Positions 48,101 to 61,100 of a stretch of DNA of 64,000 nt are shown one piece after another. Below the pieces are notes generated by a model. That model did no database searches. It saw nothing but the letters and a program-made list of their open reading frames with translations, and was not told the origin of the DNA. The position numbers and the translations under genes are program-made. How positions within the stretch are numbered: position 1 is the stretch's first letter; the number at the start of each line of letters is the position of its first letter. The stretch covers positions 7,870,501-7,934,500 of the forward strand of contig NC_003280.10 in assembly GCF_000002985.6 (NCBI RefSeq), written 5' to 3'. This stretch comes from Caenorhabditis elegans. Lineage: Eukaryota > Nematoda > Chromadorea > Rhabditida > Rhabditidae.

Positions 48101-51100
48101 TCGTGTGATGTCGTCGTTTTGCGTAACAACAATGAAAAGTATGAAAAAGAATTGAAAACTAAATAGAGATTTTTCGGTGTTGATTAGACTTTGATGCTCT
48201 CAAAAATAATAATAATAAATTTGGTTATGTCTACTAGATCTTGACTGTTGTGAGAATACCCTCGAAGTATTTGAAAGAAATAATGAACACTACAAATTTT
48301 TGATATCTGTAAAAATATTGTTAGCGAAAAAGGGCAAAGAACTTTGGGTGAGGTTTAGTATGGAAAATACCAGATACGAAAATTCCCGAGCAAATTTTCA
48401 GCTGAATCAAAAATTATTGAGTAGTTAGAAACTTTGAAAAAACACTAATTTTAGTGCAAAAGGACCAAGTTTGAAGAACTTACAAGTGACTGTTAAAATT
48501 TAAAACGATGAAAATTCATTAATGAAATTTAAATCAAAGAAAGGGTTCGAATTATGGTTTGAATGATAAAGTGGGTAGTCTCTATCTTAGGTGACATTTT
48601 CTTGAAAAATTAAACCTTTATAAACGTGAAAATTATGTTGTAAAAGATACAAAATGTGAATCAAAATGACGACAGAAGGCCGAACACCTGATTACAAATT
48701 TCACGATTGTAGTTTCAGAAATGACTAAAATTTAAGAAAAACAGCATGGGTTGACTCAAATAAAGTGACTCAATTTTAAGTCATCAAATCTCAAACTACA
48801 ATAACTTGTCATTTTTTGACATAGTTTCTCTAGGTTCCTTATTTTCAGCAATGCCAATAAACTGGAAAAATAGGAACTCACGGAAAAAGGGAATAACGAG
48901 AAAACGGGGGGGGGGGGGGGGGGCAAAAAAGGGAAATAGTGTGTGCCTCACTCTGAAAATAAAAAGGTGAATGGAACAGCAAGAACGAATGAATATCGAC
49001 ATTAGAAAGGAAAGAGGTCCTCCCGAGAGAAGATGAAGAATATGTAGACATCTGTGAAGCAAAAAAGGAAAAAAAGCAGAAGTAAAAAAGTAGAAGGACG
49101 AGATATGAATAAGAAAAAAACTGATGAATTGAGAGGAGAAGTAGGAGAAAAGTTGAGAATGAGCACACATGAAAAAAGATAGAAAAAAAAGAGGAAAGGT
49201 CTTCCTTTTTCTGTCCCACACACATACATACCGGTCCAAAAAGGTTCATTTGGAAGGACAGAAAGATCGAAAAAGGGGTAGAAAATGAGATACGAAGAGA
49301 AAGAAAAACGGAAGCGGACGGGAGAAAAAGTTGGGAGCATGGAGGGAGAAAGCCCGAAAAAGGACGATTTATGGACTGCATCCACCGAGGTGACACCAAT
49401 TTTGGCGAAAGGAAAAAACGAGGAGTGAAAGCAAGTTAGCACTGCACGGAGAAACATGCTTTTTTGCTACAAGAAACATGAGATTGAAAGGTTTGAAATT
49501 TGAATCCAATATTTATGAACAAGTTCCGCAGGAAATATTTTCTGCTTTACTTTAAAAAAACATGAAACGATTTGGCCTTTGTGACTGATTCTTAACAAAT
49601 ACATAAATTTATTAAATCGTTTTTTTTGTTCTTGTTTAGGTACACCTAATTGTAAGACCTCTTTTTTAATCTACTGAAAGTAACCTCCTATAACAGAATT
49701 AATCAGATTCGAAACTTTCGGAATTTTTTTTTCAGATAGTCTTTAATCTCGTTTCTTTAACTATGACTTTCCTAATTTAAAATATTATTTACCACAAATT
49801 CATGAATGCATGACGAAAACTGGCTTTTTCAACAAAAAAAACTGCCTCGTGATACTTTAGTCACAACTTCACGTGTCTTCTCGCAATCCAGAATCCAATT
49901 TTCTATTTCTTTTTCCAGAGTTTTTGGATTCTCAAGCGATTTAGATGAATTGTATGTAGCAAGAGAGATACATCAAATGAAATTATTTTTGGTAATAGAA
50001 TAATGTTTAGAATATTTTTTTAGTGTGTGATGGATTGAGTTCTTCCCAAATGCATTCTTTTTCTACCGTGTTTTGATAATTTAAGTATTGCAAAACACAT
50101 TTTATGAAACTAAAAAATTCAAATAATGAATGTAGACTATTGAACACTGTAACAGTTGTGGGTTTTCTAAAATGATATCTGATCGAGAAAGCTTCACATC
50201 CTTCCGGGTAAATATTATACGAAAACCGATAGAGTTCCTCAAAAAGTAAGTAAACCCAAAAAGGTGAAAACAAATAAAATATAGCAAGAGTGGCACAGAA
50301 AAATACAAATCAATAATTAGTGAAAACGGGGAAAAGATGAGAAGAAAAATGAGTGAGAGACGACGACGTACAGCATCACAAATTAGGATTGTTAACTCGG
50401 TAGGACAGGAACTTTTTCTCGAATGTCTACGGATTTTTGTGCTTTATAAATGAACAAGTAAAACTTTTTAACAAGTGATTAAAGCACTGTAAAAACCAAA
50501 ATGATTTTCAAAGATCTTACTCTAGACATATCAACCACTGTGTCACCTGAATTGTATTTAAAGATTCAGGAATATGTCAAGTTATCACCTGCTGGTCAAA
50601 TTGACCATCAGAAACATTTGAAAGCAAAAATGTTATGTTTTGGTGTCAATATAGAGGAAAAATTAAGAAATAATTGATGATTGAGATGACAAAAAGTAGG
50701 ATGACAAGTAGCTAGTAATCATCAGATGGCTTGATGACTTTTCATTCTCGTCATCATCATCATCTTTCTCCTTCTACTTTGCAGTTGCGTGTGCTTCTGC
50801 TTCTTTTTTCCAAAAAAAAACGGGAAATTGCTGCACATCTTCGTCTCATACACTATTCTCACTTTTTCTACTGCACACCAAAACTTGATTACTCGTGGAC
50901 GACGTCGGGAGCACGGACGATGATGATGATGATAAAGAGAAAGAGAGAAGGCGATGATTGTTTGAGAGAAGAAGAAGAAGATATGTGAATGAGAAGAACA
51001 AATATTGAATAAGAGTTGGCAAAATGTAGAACAACAATATATTCTTGAATTTCCCAGAATTTTCAGTTATACTGTAGTTTTGGCAAATGTGAGAATTGAG

Positions 51101-54100
51101 TTAGCTGTGTGAATGGTTGGGAGAACCATTTCAGTTCTCACGCCCGTGGTCTTCTTTTTCTGAATGCCTCATTCTTCTCACACTATGGATATCGCATTTC
51201 ACGAGGAGACCTACATCATTTTATGACGTGGCATATTTAGAGTTGTCACGTAGCACATGGACAACCAAATATCAAGTATTCGGGAACAAGGCAGGACATC
51301 GCATTGAAGGCGAACAAATGTTTTTCAGCCTGGGCTCACTTCTTACCTACTTGAAGTGTTTCTTGACACACAGTTAATTTGAGATCAGAGATCTCACAGA
51401 ATGGGGGGTTATGGACGCACGATGCACACGACATCAGCGAGTTCGAGCACAATGAGCACATATCGATTTGCAATCGGCTGCAGTGTGCACATTGTGGACG
51501 GTCGCATCCCGGCTGTCAGTCGCCATGAGTTGGTTTAGCATTATGCGCATATTGCGAGTTATTCGTTTATCCAAGGCTTTTAAATTTTTCATAAATGGAA
51601 GTTAGTTAAATGTCCATTGAAATTTTTAGAGGGGTGAAAATGAAAATGGAATGAGGAATATAACATGGACCTCAACAAAAAAAAGAGATGAGAGGAAATT
51701 GATTTGAAAGCGAGAAAAGGTTTCAAAACGGAAATTACGGGAAATTGAACTCAAGAGAGCCTAGCAGAGGCTAAACTCTCCGTTTTGCTCTTTCTTTCGT
51801 GCCACGTCAATATAGAATTCATGAAGCGGTCTCTTTTCCCACGCAGTTGGCATTGCCGCCTCGCGACGACCGCCTTATCAATTATTTCAGCACTTTTTTG
51901 CTCCCTATTGAGTTTCATGGGTGGAATCGGAATAGTGTGGAAAATGAGAAGACGTAGAGATAAAAAGAGAAAACTCAACGCCATTCGCAGATGGGCCAAG
52001 CTATTTTATGAAGGGAAAGTCAGATGATGGGAAAGTGAAAATAAGTTACTACAGTGCTCCACATAATGATACGGCCACCCCCAAATTTTGGTATAACTCA
52101 AAACTGGGTTGAGATAGCAAAACATAGTTTCTTGTGAAAATGTTCGCTGTACTGGCTAACTTTCAGATAAGTATTGGAAATATACCTGAACCGTTCGTAA
52201 AAAAAGATAAACCATTTTTTCATAAAAAACCATATAAAAAAATCCACAAAATGATACGGCCACCCTTGGTTTTTGTTTTCTTTTTTCGTTTTTTTTGCAA
52301 TTTTTTTTGCTAAACGTTAGGTTTCATGTTCGTTTGTGTTTTTACAGCTATGGGCCGTGGAATAACTTTAACTGACAACGAAAAAGGACAAATTGTGCAA
52401 AATTATCTCAAGGCTTCTCGGATCGTCAGATTTTTCGTGATTTGAAACGTTTGAGGGATATGATCACTCGATATGCTTCAAATCCTGCCGCTTATTGCAC
52501 CAAAAAGTCTTCTGGTCGCCCACCACTCCTTTCTGGTAGAGACAAGCGAAAAATCGTTCGTCGAGCATTAAATTGAACAGTGACTTGCTCGAAAAGTAGG
52601 AGCGAGATGAACCTGCCAGTGTCTGTTGAGACCGTACGACGTGTCCTTCGAAGTCCCAGTTTATCAAAAGACGAAAATTAATAAAGGCTAATTTCATTAC
52701 CGAAAAACACTGCCAAAATCGTATTCAGTTTGCTAAAATCAGCCAGAGAACTAACGGAGACAAGTGAGGATTATGGTATAATCATTCAAGCCCAGTTTTT
52801 GGTTTCAGTTCATCTTCAGTGGCGAGAAAAAGTTTAACTGTGATGGTCCTGATGGCTACCGTGATTACTGGCACGATTTGAGAAAAGAAAAGATGATCTG
52901 AAACCAAAAACTGGGCTTGAATGATTATACCATAATCCTCACTTGTCTCCGTTAGTTCTCTGGCTGATTTTAGCAAACTGAATACGATTTTGGCAGTGTT
53001 TTTCGGTAATGAAATTAGCCTTTATTAATTTTCGTCTTTTGATAAACTGGGACTTCGAAGGACACGTCGTACGGTCTCAACAGACACTGGCAGGTTCATC
53101 TCGCTCCTACTTTTCGAGCAAGTCACTGTTCAATTTAATGCTCGACGAACGATTTTTCGCTTGTCTCTACCAGAAAGGAGTGGTGGGCGACCAGAAGACT
53201 TTTTGGTGCAATAAGCGGCAGGATTTGAAGCATATCGAGTGATCATATCCCTCAAACGTTTCAAATCACGAAAAATCTGACGATCCGAGAAGCCTTGAGA
53301 TAATTTTGCACAATTTGTCCTTTTTCGTTGTCAGTTAAAGTTATTCCACGGCCCATAGCTGTAAAAACACAAACGAACATGAAACCTAACGTTTAGCAAA
53401 AAAAATTGCAAAAAAAACGAAAAAAGAAAACAAAAACCAAGGGTGGCCGTATCATTTTGTGGATTTTTTTATATGGTTTTTCATGAAAAAATGGTTTATC
53501 TTTTTTTACGAACGGTTCAGGTATATTTCCAATACTTATCTGAAAGTTAGCCAGTACAGCGAACATTTTCACAAGAAACTATGTTGTGCTATCTCAACCC
53601 AGTTTTGAGTTATACCAAAATTTGGGGGTGGCCGTATCATTATGTGGAGCACTGTAGATTTACAGTCTTAATACTACAGATCTGACCTACCTTGGTTTTG
53701 TCTATATCTCTTCGTTTCTTTCTCAATTCAGCTGTTATTGAGACCACCTGTCGCTCAGCTTCTTCCTTCTGAAATCATATGGATGAACATTTAGGTCATG
53801 TTTCTAGAGAAACAGCTGAAATTTCGGGTTGGTGTTGATCATTGTGGCCGACAAGAGAAAAATGGGTAAACTACAGGTCAAAAATAGAAAACACACGTTT
53901 TTAAATGATTTTGGAACAATAATATATATGTAGGAACCTATGAATAAATATAATTATTACAGTAAGAAAATTTGAATAGTATATTTTTGAAATTTAATGA
54001 TGACATATACCAGTAGATTTTTTTTAATGGCAGAAAAGGAAAGACAATTTTATTGTTTGAGAAATATTGTACTGCTTCAAAAGTCAGGATTCCAGGATCT

Positions 54101-57100
54101 GAAGAAGGGTTTTTCACTCAAATATTATCAAATTATGGAACATGGAAATATGTATACATATACATAGTGTTTTGTGATTTTTCTTGATTTTCCGAATGTG
54201 GAAAACTCTCACCTTAATCATGGCTTCTTCTACAGCTCGACTTTTCTTTTCTAAATCTCTTCTTCTTCTTGATGCTTCTCGTTCTGGAGGTGAACTTTCT
54301 GTTCGGAGGCAACTTTCTCTCGCTTTTTTCAAAGCTTCTTCTCGCATCCGTAAAGTGATTTTCGATTTTTCATATGACTCTTCACAATCGTGCTGAAAAT
54401 TGAAACTTTGAAATTTTATAAACAGTTTCATATTACCAATGATTTTGTAGCTTTTGTCCATTCAACTTTCAAAGCATTTCTAACCGTATCATGTTCTTTT
54501 CTTCGAGCATCCAATGCTTCTACAACCCGATCTTTCAAATGTTCCGTTGTTTCTTTTGTATGTGTTACCATTTCAACTTCCGTGTCAAATGAATTTTCGA
54601 ATATTTCTCTCAACGGCATGAATGGCTGAAAAATAAAAAAATGTTAAATAAACATAAATATTTCAACAAACTTTATTGATATCTCGCCTCGAAGTGTCAA
54701 CCAGTGTATGAACCTTTCTTGCATGATCCTGTTCTAATTGTATTCTTGCTCTTACGTAGGATATAACATCTTTACTGTATGTACTCCAAGCTTTTGTTCT
54801 TTCAAAAGCCACGTCTACACCATCTGTTCTTGAGATCAGCAGCTTATCAATCTCCATCACTTTTTCAGTCGACTCTGAATTGTTGTTATGAACTTCAGAA
54901 AAGGACACTTTTTTTTGTTGTTTTTAACCACGAATAATAGAATACTCTTATTCATAGATGTGCCATCATAATGTTATATTTCAGAGAAAAAAACAAAATA
55001 AAAAATTGAAAATTTTTGAAGTAACCCGAAAGCTCACGATCATTGGGATCCGGATTGGTTTGATGAGTGGAATGTCTCCGTTGCAATGTTTGAGATACTG
55101 AGTTAAGAGGACCACTCTGCCGTAGATATGAATCAGTGGAATTCTAAAAATGAATCAGAATATTGCAGTTTTATAGAAAATAGTAAACATTCTTTTTTTT
55201 TAAATGTTTTAGTTTAAACTGTCATTGAATAAATAGGTTACTGTATTCAAGGCAGCAAAACTTAAATTCAAAAAAGTAACTTTTACCACAATTTAAAACA
55301 ACTGTGAACAGTTTTCACTAGGAACATTTTTCAGAAATCTTGCTATCAAAAATGTTAAATTTGAAAGTTTATTAGTTAACATTACCGGATTATTTTCGTA
55401 TTTTGCTTTTATAAAACGTTTCATTCTAATAGAAAAATATTATAATAATTGTGTTTTACAATTTTCGAAATAAATTTGAACAGATCACAAGGAACATAAG
55501 ATAAAAAAATTTGCATAATTTTTGGAAAATTTGAGGAGAATATTGTCATCTGACTCATGGTTTTGGTTTGCTATTTTGACATCGCTGACTTGGGATTTAA
55601 AGAACTTCAAATACGATTTAGAAAATCTGAAACTCATTTTCCTCATACATAAATAGATGTTCAAATGTTTCACTTTTTCAGCAGGAAATTTTGTTTTATA
55701 CTATTCAAAATCTTATTAATCAAATATGTTTCAACTTACTCTCCCATAGGACCTATTTCTGGGAGACCGCATTAAACAAATAATTTAGTAAATGAACTGA
55801 AAAAGAAGAACTATGAATAAAGGTTGGGAGTGAATTGAAGAACGAAAAGTTGAAGAAAAGGGAAAATAGAAAACCATGGATTGACACATACAAAAACAAA
55901 ATACGTATGTGTATGTAAACGAAACAGGAGAGCAACCGCTACCAAAAAACAACGTTTCTCGAAATTTTTGGAATATCAATTTTAAGATTTTTTTGTAGAT
56001 CAGAATGCAGCTTACATTTTGTTTCCAGCGACCTAACGTTGAACTTCTACTCGGCGTATGATGAACCGATGAAACAATATGACGGTTTCTGAAAATGAAT
56101 AATGAATAATTTTGAATTTAATTTCAATAACACTAAACGCTCTTTTCAGATTTTTAAAAAACCCTGCGTAGTTTTCTACTTAGAAAGAATCTAAATTCGT
56201 TGGAAACAACGTTTTTTGTTAAATCTTGAATAATCTAACATTTTAGTTATAACCAGAAAAGTGAAATGCCAATATTTATTGGCATTTCCATCTGTGTGAG
56301 AAAGTTTTAAACAATTAAATATTTCAAAAAGGTACAGAAAAGGCGCGACTAGACACACTTTTTTACTGGATGCGTGATTTGGTATATGAGCGTAGACCGT
56401 TAATCTAGTAGCGTCTCGTCGGAGCAGCGTTTGCAGAGAAAATATTTTGAACATTTGAAACAGCATCATTCAATTGAAACGATGTGAATGATCAATATTC
56501 CCATGCAAAAATAAATCGAATGAATAAATGGCTTGTTTAACTTTTGAATTGTTTCAGTTTACAGAAAGGATAAGCTCAATCAATTTTTCCGAAAAATATA
56601 AAACTTGAATTGATTTTTTTAAACAATCTTTTGATGCAAGAAAAAATATAATTCCGAACTACCAGGTTAAAAACAATTTCTCAAGGCTACTGCCAATTAA
56701 AAAAACAAGCTATTTAAATTTTCTAATTAATACAATGTTTTAGAGAATTTTCGAGAGTTTTTGAATTACCTTATCCAATTCCTTCCTCGTTCAAAATCCA
56801 TATTTCACCTAAACACGCATTCCTCCTACCGGTAGAGGGAAAAACGTCTAACTCTCAAAAATCAAACCGAAACAAATCATTGAGAGAGGAAGATCGAAAG
56901 AAAAAAGAACGAGGTGAGAAATGTGGGTGTGTGGGAATGAAGGTGACGGGAACTCACAGAATGATGTTTAAAACAGCTGATTCCAGCTGATCGATAATGT
57001 TCAGAACCGGAGTCGTATCCACAGAGCACGTATCAAATTTCAAGTCTGGAATGAACAATTTTTCAGACTTCTCTTGACAGGTTCAGAGAAGACTGGTGTC

Positions 57101-58155
57101 AGTGTACGGAACAGCATTACAAATTGATTATACTGATTGAATGAAACTTTGAGATTAATTTTTTTGAAATCGTTGTAGGTTTTATGACTGATAAAATTCT
57201 ACGCCAATAAAGTCAAATCGTTACAATTTTTACAAAATTATGTAAAAGCTCAAACTCCTAATAAACAATTACATAACATGTATCTAGAATTAAACCTAAT
57301 AATAGTAATTCTGAAACTGAAATATATTGGAATATCAGAGGAACTATCAAATGATGCCGGAAATAAAATGAACATTGGCCTAATGAAATACGTTTAGTAT
57401 TCCTGTGATGATGCACATAAAACAACTTTTTTTTGTCTTTTTCCACGAAAAGAGAGAGTAAAATTAAATGAGAAATGTGTGCAGAAGAGCAACAGAAGAG
57501 AAGAAGATGAGAGAATATGCTCTCACTTACACATACCTTTGACGGCTTGCACAAGTTGAAGAGACAGCAAAATGATGGGATTTGTTTTGAATTGAGAGTA
57601 TTTAAACAAGTCCCGCATGGATTCTGACACCATTTCCAATGATGCATGCACATTTACACACATTGATTCACCGTCTGCAAAATTTGTAATTTCAGATGAG
57701 GAAGTTGAGTATTACATAACGTTAATTTAAAAAAAAAACATGTAAGCTCTGGAAGTTACAGTTCGATCGTAGGAAACTTCAAGGATCAGATAAAACATTT
57801 AGTGCTCCAAAATAACTGTTAGTACATTATTAAATAGGCTTTTCGATTTTCAAGGCTTTGCTGAAAAATAGTTTCAAATTTTAAACCATTCACCGAAACA
57901 TTACATTTAAAAATCTAGTTGTATTTTCTTAACCTTGCGCGTTTTCCTGAATTTCCGCTACACTCTATAAATAATTTTTAAAAAAATTTAATTTTCAGAC
58001 ATACCAACAACCGAAGAATTGAGATCCAAAGTTGACCGAAGTCGATTTATAAAAACTGAAAATCGATCAATATCTCTACGTATTGATGCCGGAATTCTGG
58101 TGTCAACAATGAAATCGGCATCATTTGAAGAGCATATACTGCTCGTCGACGACAT
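42185..58155 (-). CDS. F-BAR / C1 / RhoGAP protein (ARHGAP29/ARHGAP45/GMIP type), 16-kb gene
   Basis: Rho GTPase-activating protein with membrane-curving and lipid-binding modules. Exons in phase: 58155-58005, 57674-57537, 57046-56959, 56088-56016, 55143-55026, 54874-54672, 54625-54437, 54392-54213, 53768-53691, 46593-46513, 46002-45949, 45846-45704, 45404-45101, 45052-44894, 44846-44506, 44457-44045, 43891-43742, then terminal exon 42463-42246 (about 1,026 aa). Including the 83-bp exon 43580-43498 shifts the last exon to another frame ending at 42185 (about 1,074 aa). An F-BAR coiled coil lies at about 190-500. A C1 domain (CSACDTLSILYTVQCIDC, GQWHKACFPR then IQQVC) sits near 555-605. The RhoGAP domain at about 605-850 has the arginine finger in GIYRTCG and LRKLPEPLL. 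An acidic tail follows. The domain order matches human HMHA1/GMIP/ARHGAP29. Confidence 0.9.
42672..42814 (-). other. Exon-like segment that cannot be phased
   Basis: It is bounded by a TTTGTTCAG acceptor and a CTGCAG|GTTTGC donor. One frame is open throughout (LNRHVFEELPFPLSSPHV ...), but no upstream donor supplies the phase it needs. Entered in phase 0 from the 43498 exon, it reads only VESTRL and stops. Confidence 0.3.
48906..48923 (+). repeat. Poly-G tract of 18 bases
   Basis: Eighteen consecutive G on the plus strand inside the long RhoGAP-gene intron. Long G/C runs like this are known in C. elegans as sites of deletion when the FANCJ helicase DOG-1 is missing. Confidence 0.95.
52052..53654. 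mobile_element. Palindromic Tc1-family foldback transposon, Tc6 type (1,603 bp)
   Basis: It starts CAGTGCTCCACATAATGATA and ends with the reverse complement, and TA is present at both borders (52050-52051 and 53655-53656), as expected for the Tc1/mariner superfamily. The two arms are 765 bp each (52052-52816 and 52890-53654) and nearly identical in inverse orientation; I saw only two mismatches in the parts I compared. A 73-bp unique loop separates them. Both arms carry the beginning of a decayed Tc1-type transposase (MGRGITLTDNEKGQIVQNYL, then SGRPPLLS and SVETVRRVL) interrupted by a frameshift and stops. The size and arms agree with what I remember of Tc6. It is non-autonomous. Confidence 0.95.
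55740..55772 (-). other. Alternative first coding exon of the RhoGAP gene
   Basis: A TTTTTCAG acceptor is followed by 24 nt, an ATG at 55772 and eleven codons (MRSPRNRSYGR) up to a GTAAGT donor. The phase is 0, exactly what the exon at 55143 requires. Its use would omit the first four exons and give a protein of about 887 aa lacking the N-terminal 150 residues. A strong donor and a matching phase make a second promoter or trans-splice start likely. Confidence 0.6.
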
Positions 58156-61100
58156 TGCGTCGACTTGATTTCAGTCAACTTTCTGAGAGTTTGTCTGAAA
58201 ATATTTGAGAATAAATTAAAGAAAGAGCTCATTGAAGCGGTTTCAATTACAAGAGTATTCCATGATCAACGAAGGAAAGGAAGACAACAAAAAACAATAA
58301 TCATAAAAAGAGCTTCAAAGAAAATATTTCCGTTTTTAATTGTGAAAAAGTTGTGCGCGATAGAGATATGACATAATTTTTCAGACACTTCCAGAATACT
58401 TTTAGGAATGAGAACTAGAGAAAAACAAGAGCACATTCCAGGAAAATATATATCTATTTTCTATTCCTACTGAGCTAGTTTTCAAAAAAAGTCCAATAAA
58501 AATGCCTTCCTTTCTACTGGAACTATTCCTCTTTTTCACGTTTCACTGATCTCAAAAATTGATAACAGAGGTGGTTTGAAAGTTCATAAACCTTGAAAAG
58601 CAATGCTTCAAGATACATGGATTCACATTTTTGTCACGAAAAAAGAAAAAAGACAGATCTAATCAATTAGACTCCCGTTATACATTTTTTTTGGTGAAAA
58701 CAACGAATTCCTTCTCTTTTTCGCGATTTTGATAGTAGAATATTTTAAAATCAACAATGTTTGAAAAAGGAATTCATCAAAAAGATTCGAATTTCTGAAT
58801 TTAAAATTTTTAAAGGAGCAGATACTTGAAATGCGTGAGAAAACGCCTACTGGCAAGAACTGTGGTTTGATCAAAGGGTTCGGTTTATTGAAAATGAAAG
58901 AATCAGGAAATTTTCTTGATATTTTGAGAACACGGATCTTTTAGAGGAAAATAGGATATATGAAGTTATTTTTCCAAAAAAAAAAAAACAGAAACGGAAT
59001 GTAAAATAGCAGTAGAAAATAAAAAATGAATGAATACAATTTTTGTCGTTACATTTTTTTTTTATCTACGATGATACAAATTTTCTACAGAAATCCAATT
59101 TTATAATTGAATTTATTCTCTTAACTGAATATCTTGTTCTCAAAATTTCAAAATGGGAAACCCCGGAAATTTCAGTTTCAATAATGAAAATAAATTCAAA
59201 TAGAGAAAAAACATCTTTCAAAATATGGTGTGAAAACTTTTCCCAAAAAAATTCTCAAAAACTATCCTTTTCCTATCCGCATCATCATCATCATGTTCTG
59301 GAGCACAAGAGAGAAGGATGACGTCTGCGATTCTTCCTTTTTCTGCCCCACGCTTTCTTTTGTTGGTTCCACAGATTGGGTGAACGAAACGGAAATGCTC
59401 AAAAAGCACTCTAGAATGGAAAAAATAACTTTTTAAAATAAGGAACTTTGTTTTTGTTTTTGCTTTGTTTTTGAAACTGGACAACTTTTTTTCGGAAAAT
59501 TCAGAAAAAAAGGAAAAATGTGTGCTTTTTTTTCAGAAAAATTTCAAGAGAACTCAATTTCAATTTCCGAACTTTATTGTCTTTGTTCTTCAGTTTTTGT
59601 GTCACAATTCGAAAAGAGAAATTATATTGTAGAGTATAATTTAGAACAAGAGCATTTTCTTGTTGCAGTTCCCATTATTTTTCCAGAAAAACAAACTATT
59701 ACAGCGTAACTTAAACAAAAAGTGTTAATCTATACACAAAACATAGCTTCAAATAAACAAAAAAGAAACGGAAAACTATTTTGATCACTGCGAACATTTT
59801 TGAAAATATTTTGCGACACTTATTTCAGCCTACCCCCACTTGTTGTTTTCAACTGCTCCACATTAATTTTATATACTCGGATAAAATTAAAAATAACCGA
59901 AAATAGAATTCGAAAATGCTATTTTGAGTCACCGTGTGGAATGATGAGACATTGAACGAAAACTTGCAAAAATGGGTGGGAAAAAATTGGGAAGAGGGGA
60001 ATACAAGAAGATAAAGAAGATCAATTATTTATCAATTACAAAAAAAAAGATTTTTGATGTAGAAGATTATTACAAGAATTCGTAAGAACAGATGAATGCC
60101 ACAGAGAAAGAAGGAACAAAAACTAAAGTTTATGCAATACATTTCAATAGATTCGAACAAGAAAAAGGTCACTCATGTCAAAATGAGTACTGAGAAGTCA
60201 ATCGCCGACAGAAGATGAGACCATTCATAGAAGAAAAGGTGTGGAAACGAGACATTCAATTTCCTATAAATTGTGATTCCAAATTGTAAAACAATAGTCA
60301 TAAGATACATGGAGTGGGACATTTGGGAGGTCTCTAAAGTTGAAGTAACCTTGTCATCAGATGAGGCGTCGAAAAAGTCGCGGGTTTTGGTAGGAATTGA
60401 GTGGCTGGAGGAATAGATTCAACGAAGAGATGGAAACAGATAAGAGAAGCTGCTACCGAAAAAAAGGAAGATATGTCAAAAGACAGTTAGAAACACACGG
60501 CTAGTATGTACTAAACGGGATGATGATGAGATGACAGCATGATAGGTTTATATGGTTTAGAAGGCAGGTCAACATTTAAATGAATGGGGTAACTAATTAA
60601 ATTTAAAATTATTAGGTCAAGTTGATTAATACTCCTTACAGCTTGTAGAAATTACCATCAGTTGGAACTATGTAGTCATCGAAATTAGGAGATCATTAAA
60701 TATGAGCATATCTTTTGACTAAATTCGAGGCCTCTTTAATTTTCAAGTTTAATTCATTTTTTGTAATACCTCCAAAGTATGTAGAGGTGTCCGGTAGTAG
60801 AATATTTTGGAAATTTCCGAGCGTCCCTGCTCTAAAATTCGAAACTCATTTTTAAAAGTATTTTTAAGTAAGTATCAGAGTTCCAAACTATTAAAATAAC
60901 ATGTCCTTCTACATACCAACAACTGCAAATATTTTTTAGATGAAAAAATCTCACAAATTCTTGCAAGAAATATTTTGCAAAGGCAAGTCATCATAAATTT
61001 CAAAATGCAAAGAACACTTCCTGTGAAAAGTTAGAAAAAAGAGTGGAGATACATGTGGAGCCAATGGAGAAAGGATGATCGAAGAAACTGGAGGAAACAA

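Larger units (their letters stand above)
46594..53690 (-). other. 7.1-kb intron of the RhoGAP gene
   Basis: The donor is below 53691 and the acceptor is above 46593. It contains the palindromic Tc6-type transposon (52052-53654), an 18-base G run, long purine-rich stretches (47800-48120 and 48900-49330) and a GC-rich patch at about 51400-51545. I see no additional exon in phase. Confidence 0.6.

Noticed and set aside
48796-49457. Three long minus-strand ORFs rich in Phe, Ser and Leu
   Set aside because: They are overlapping frames through a purine-rich tract of the RhoGAP intron, one of them crossing the poly-G run. The composition is driven by the tract.
52464-53242. Two identical 77-codon ORFs (minus strand near 52464-52697, plus strand near 53009-53242)
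   Set aside because: They are the same sequence in the two arms of the palindromic transposon and run antisense to its decayed transposase fragment. They are not genes.
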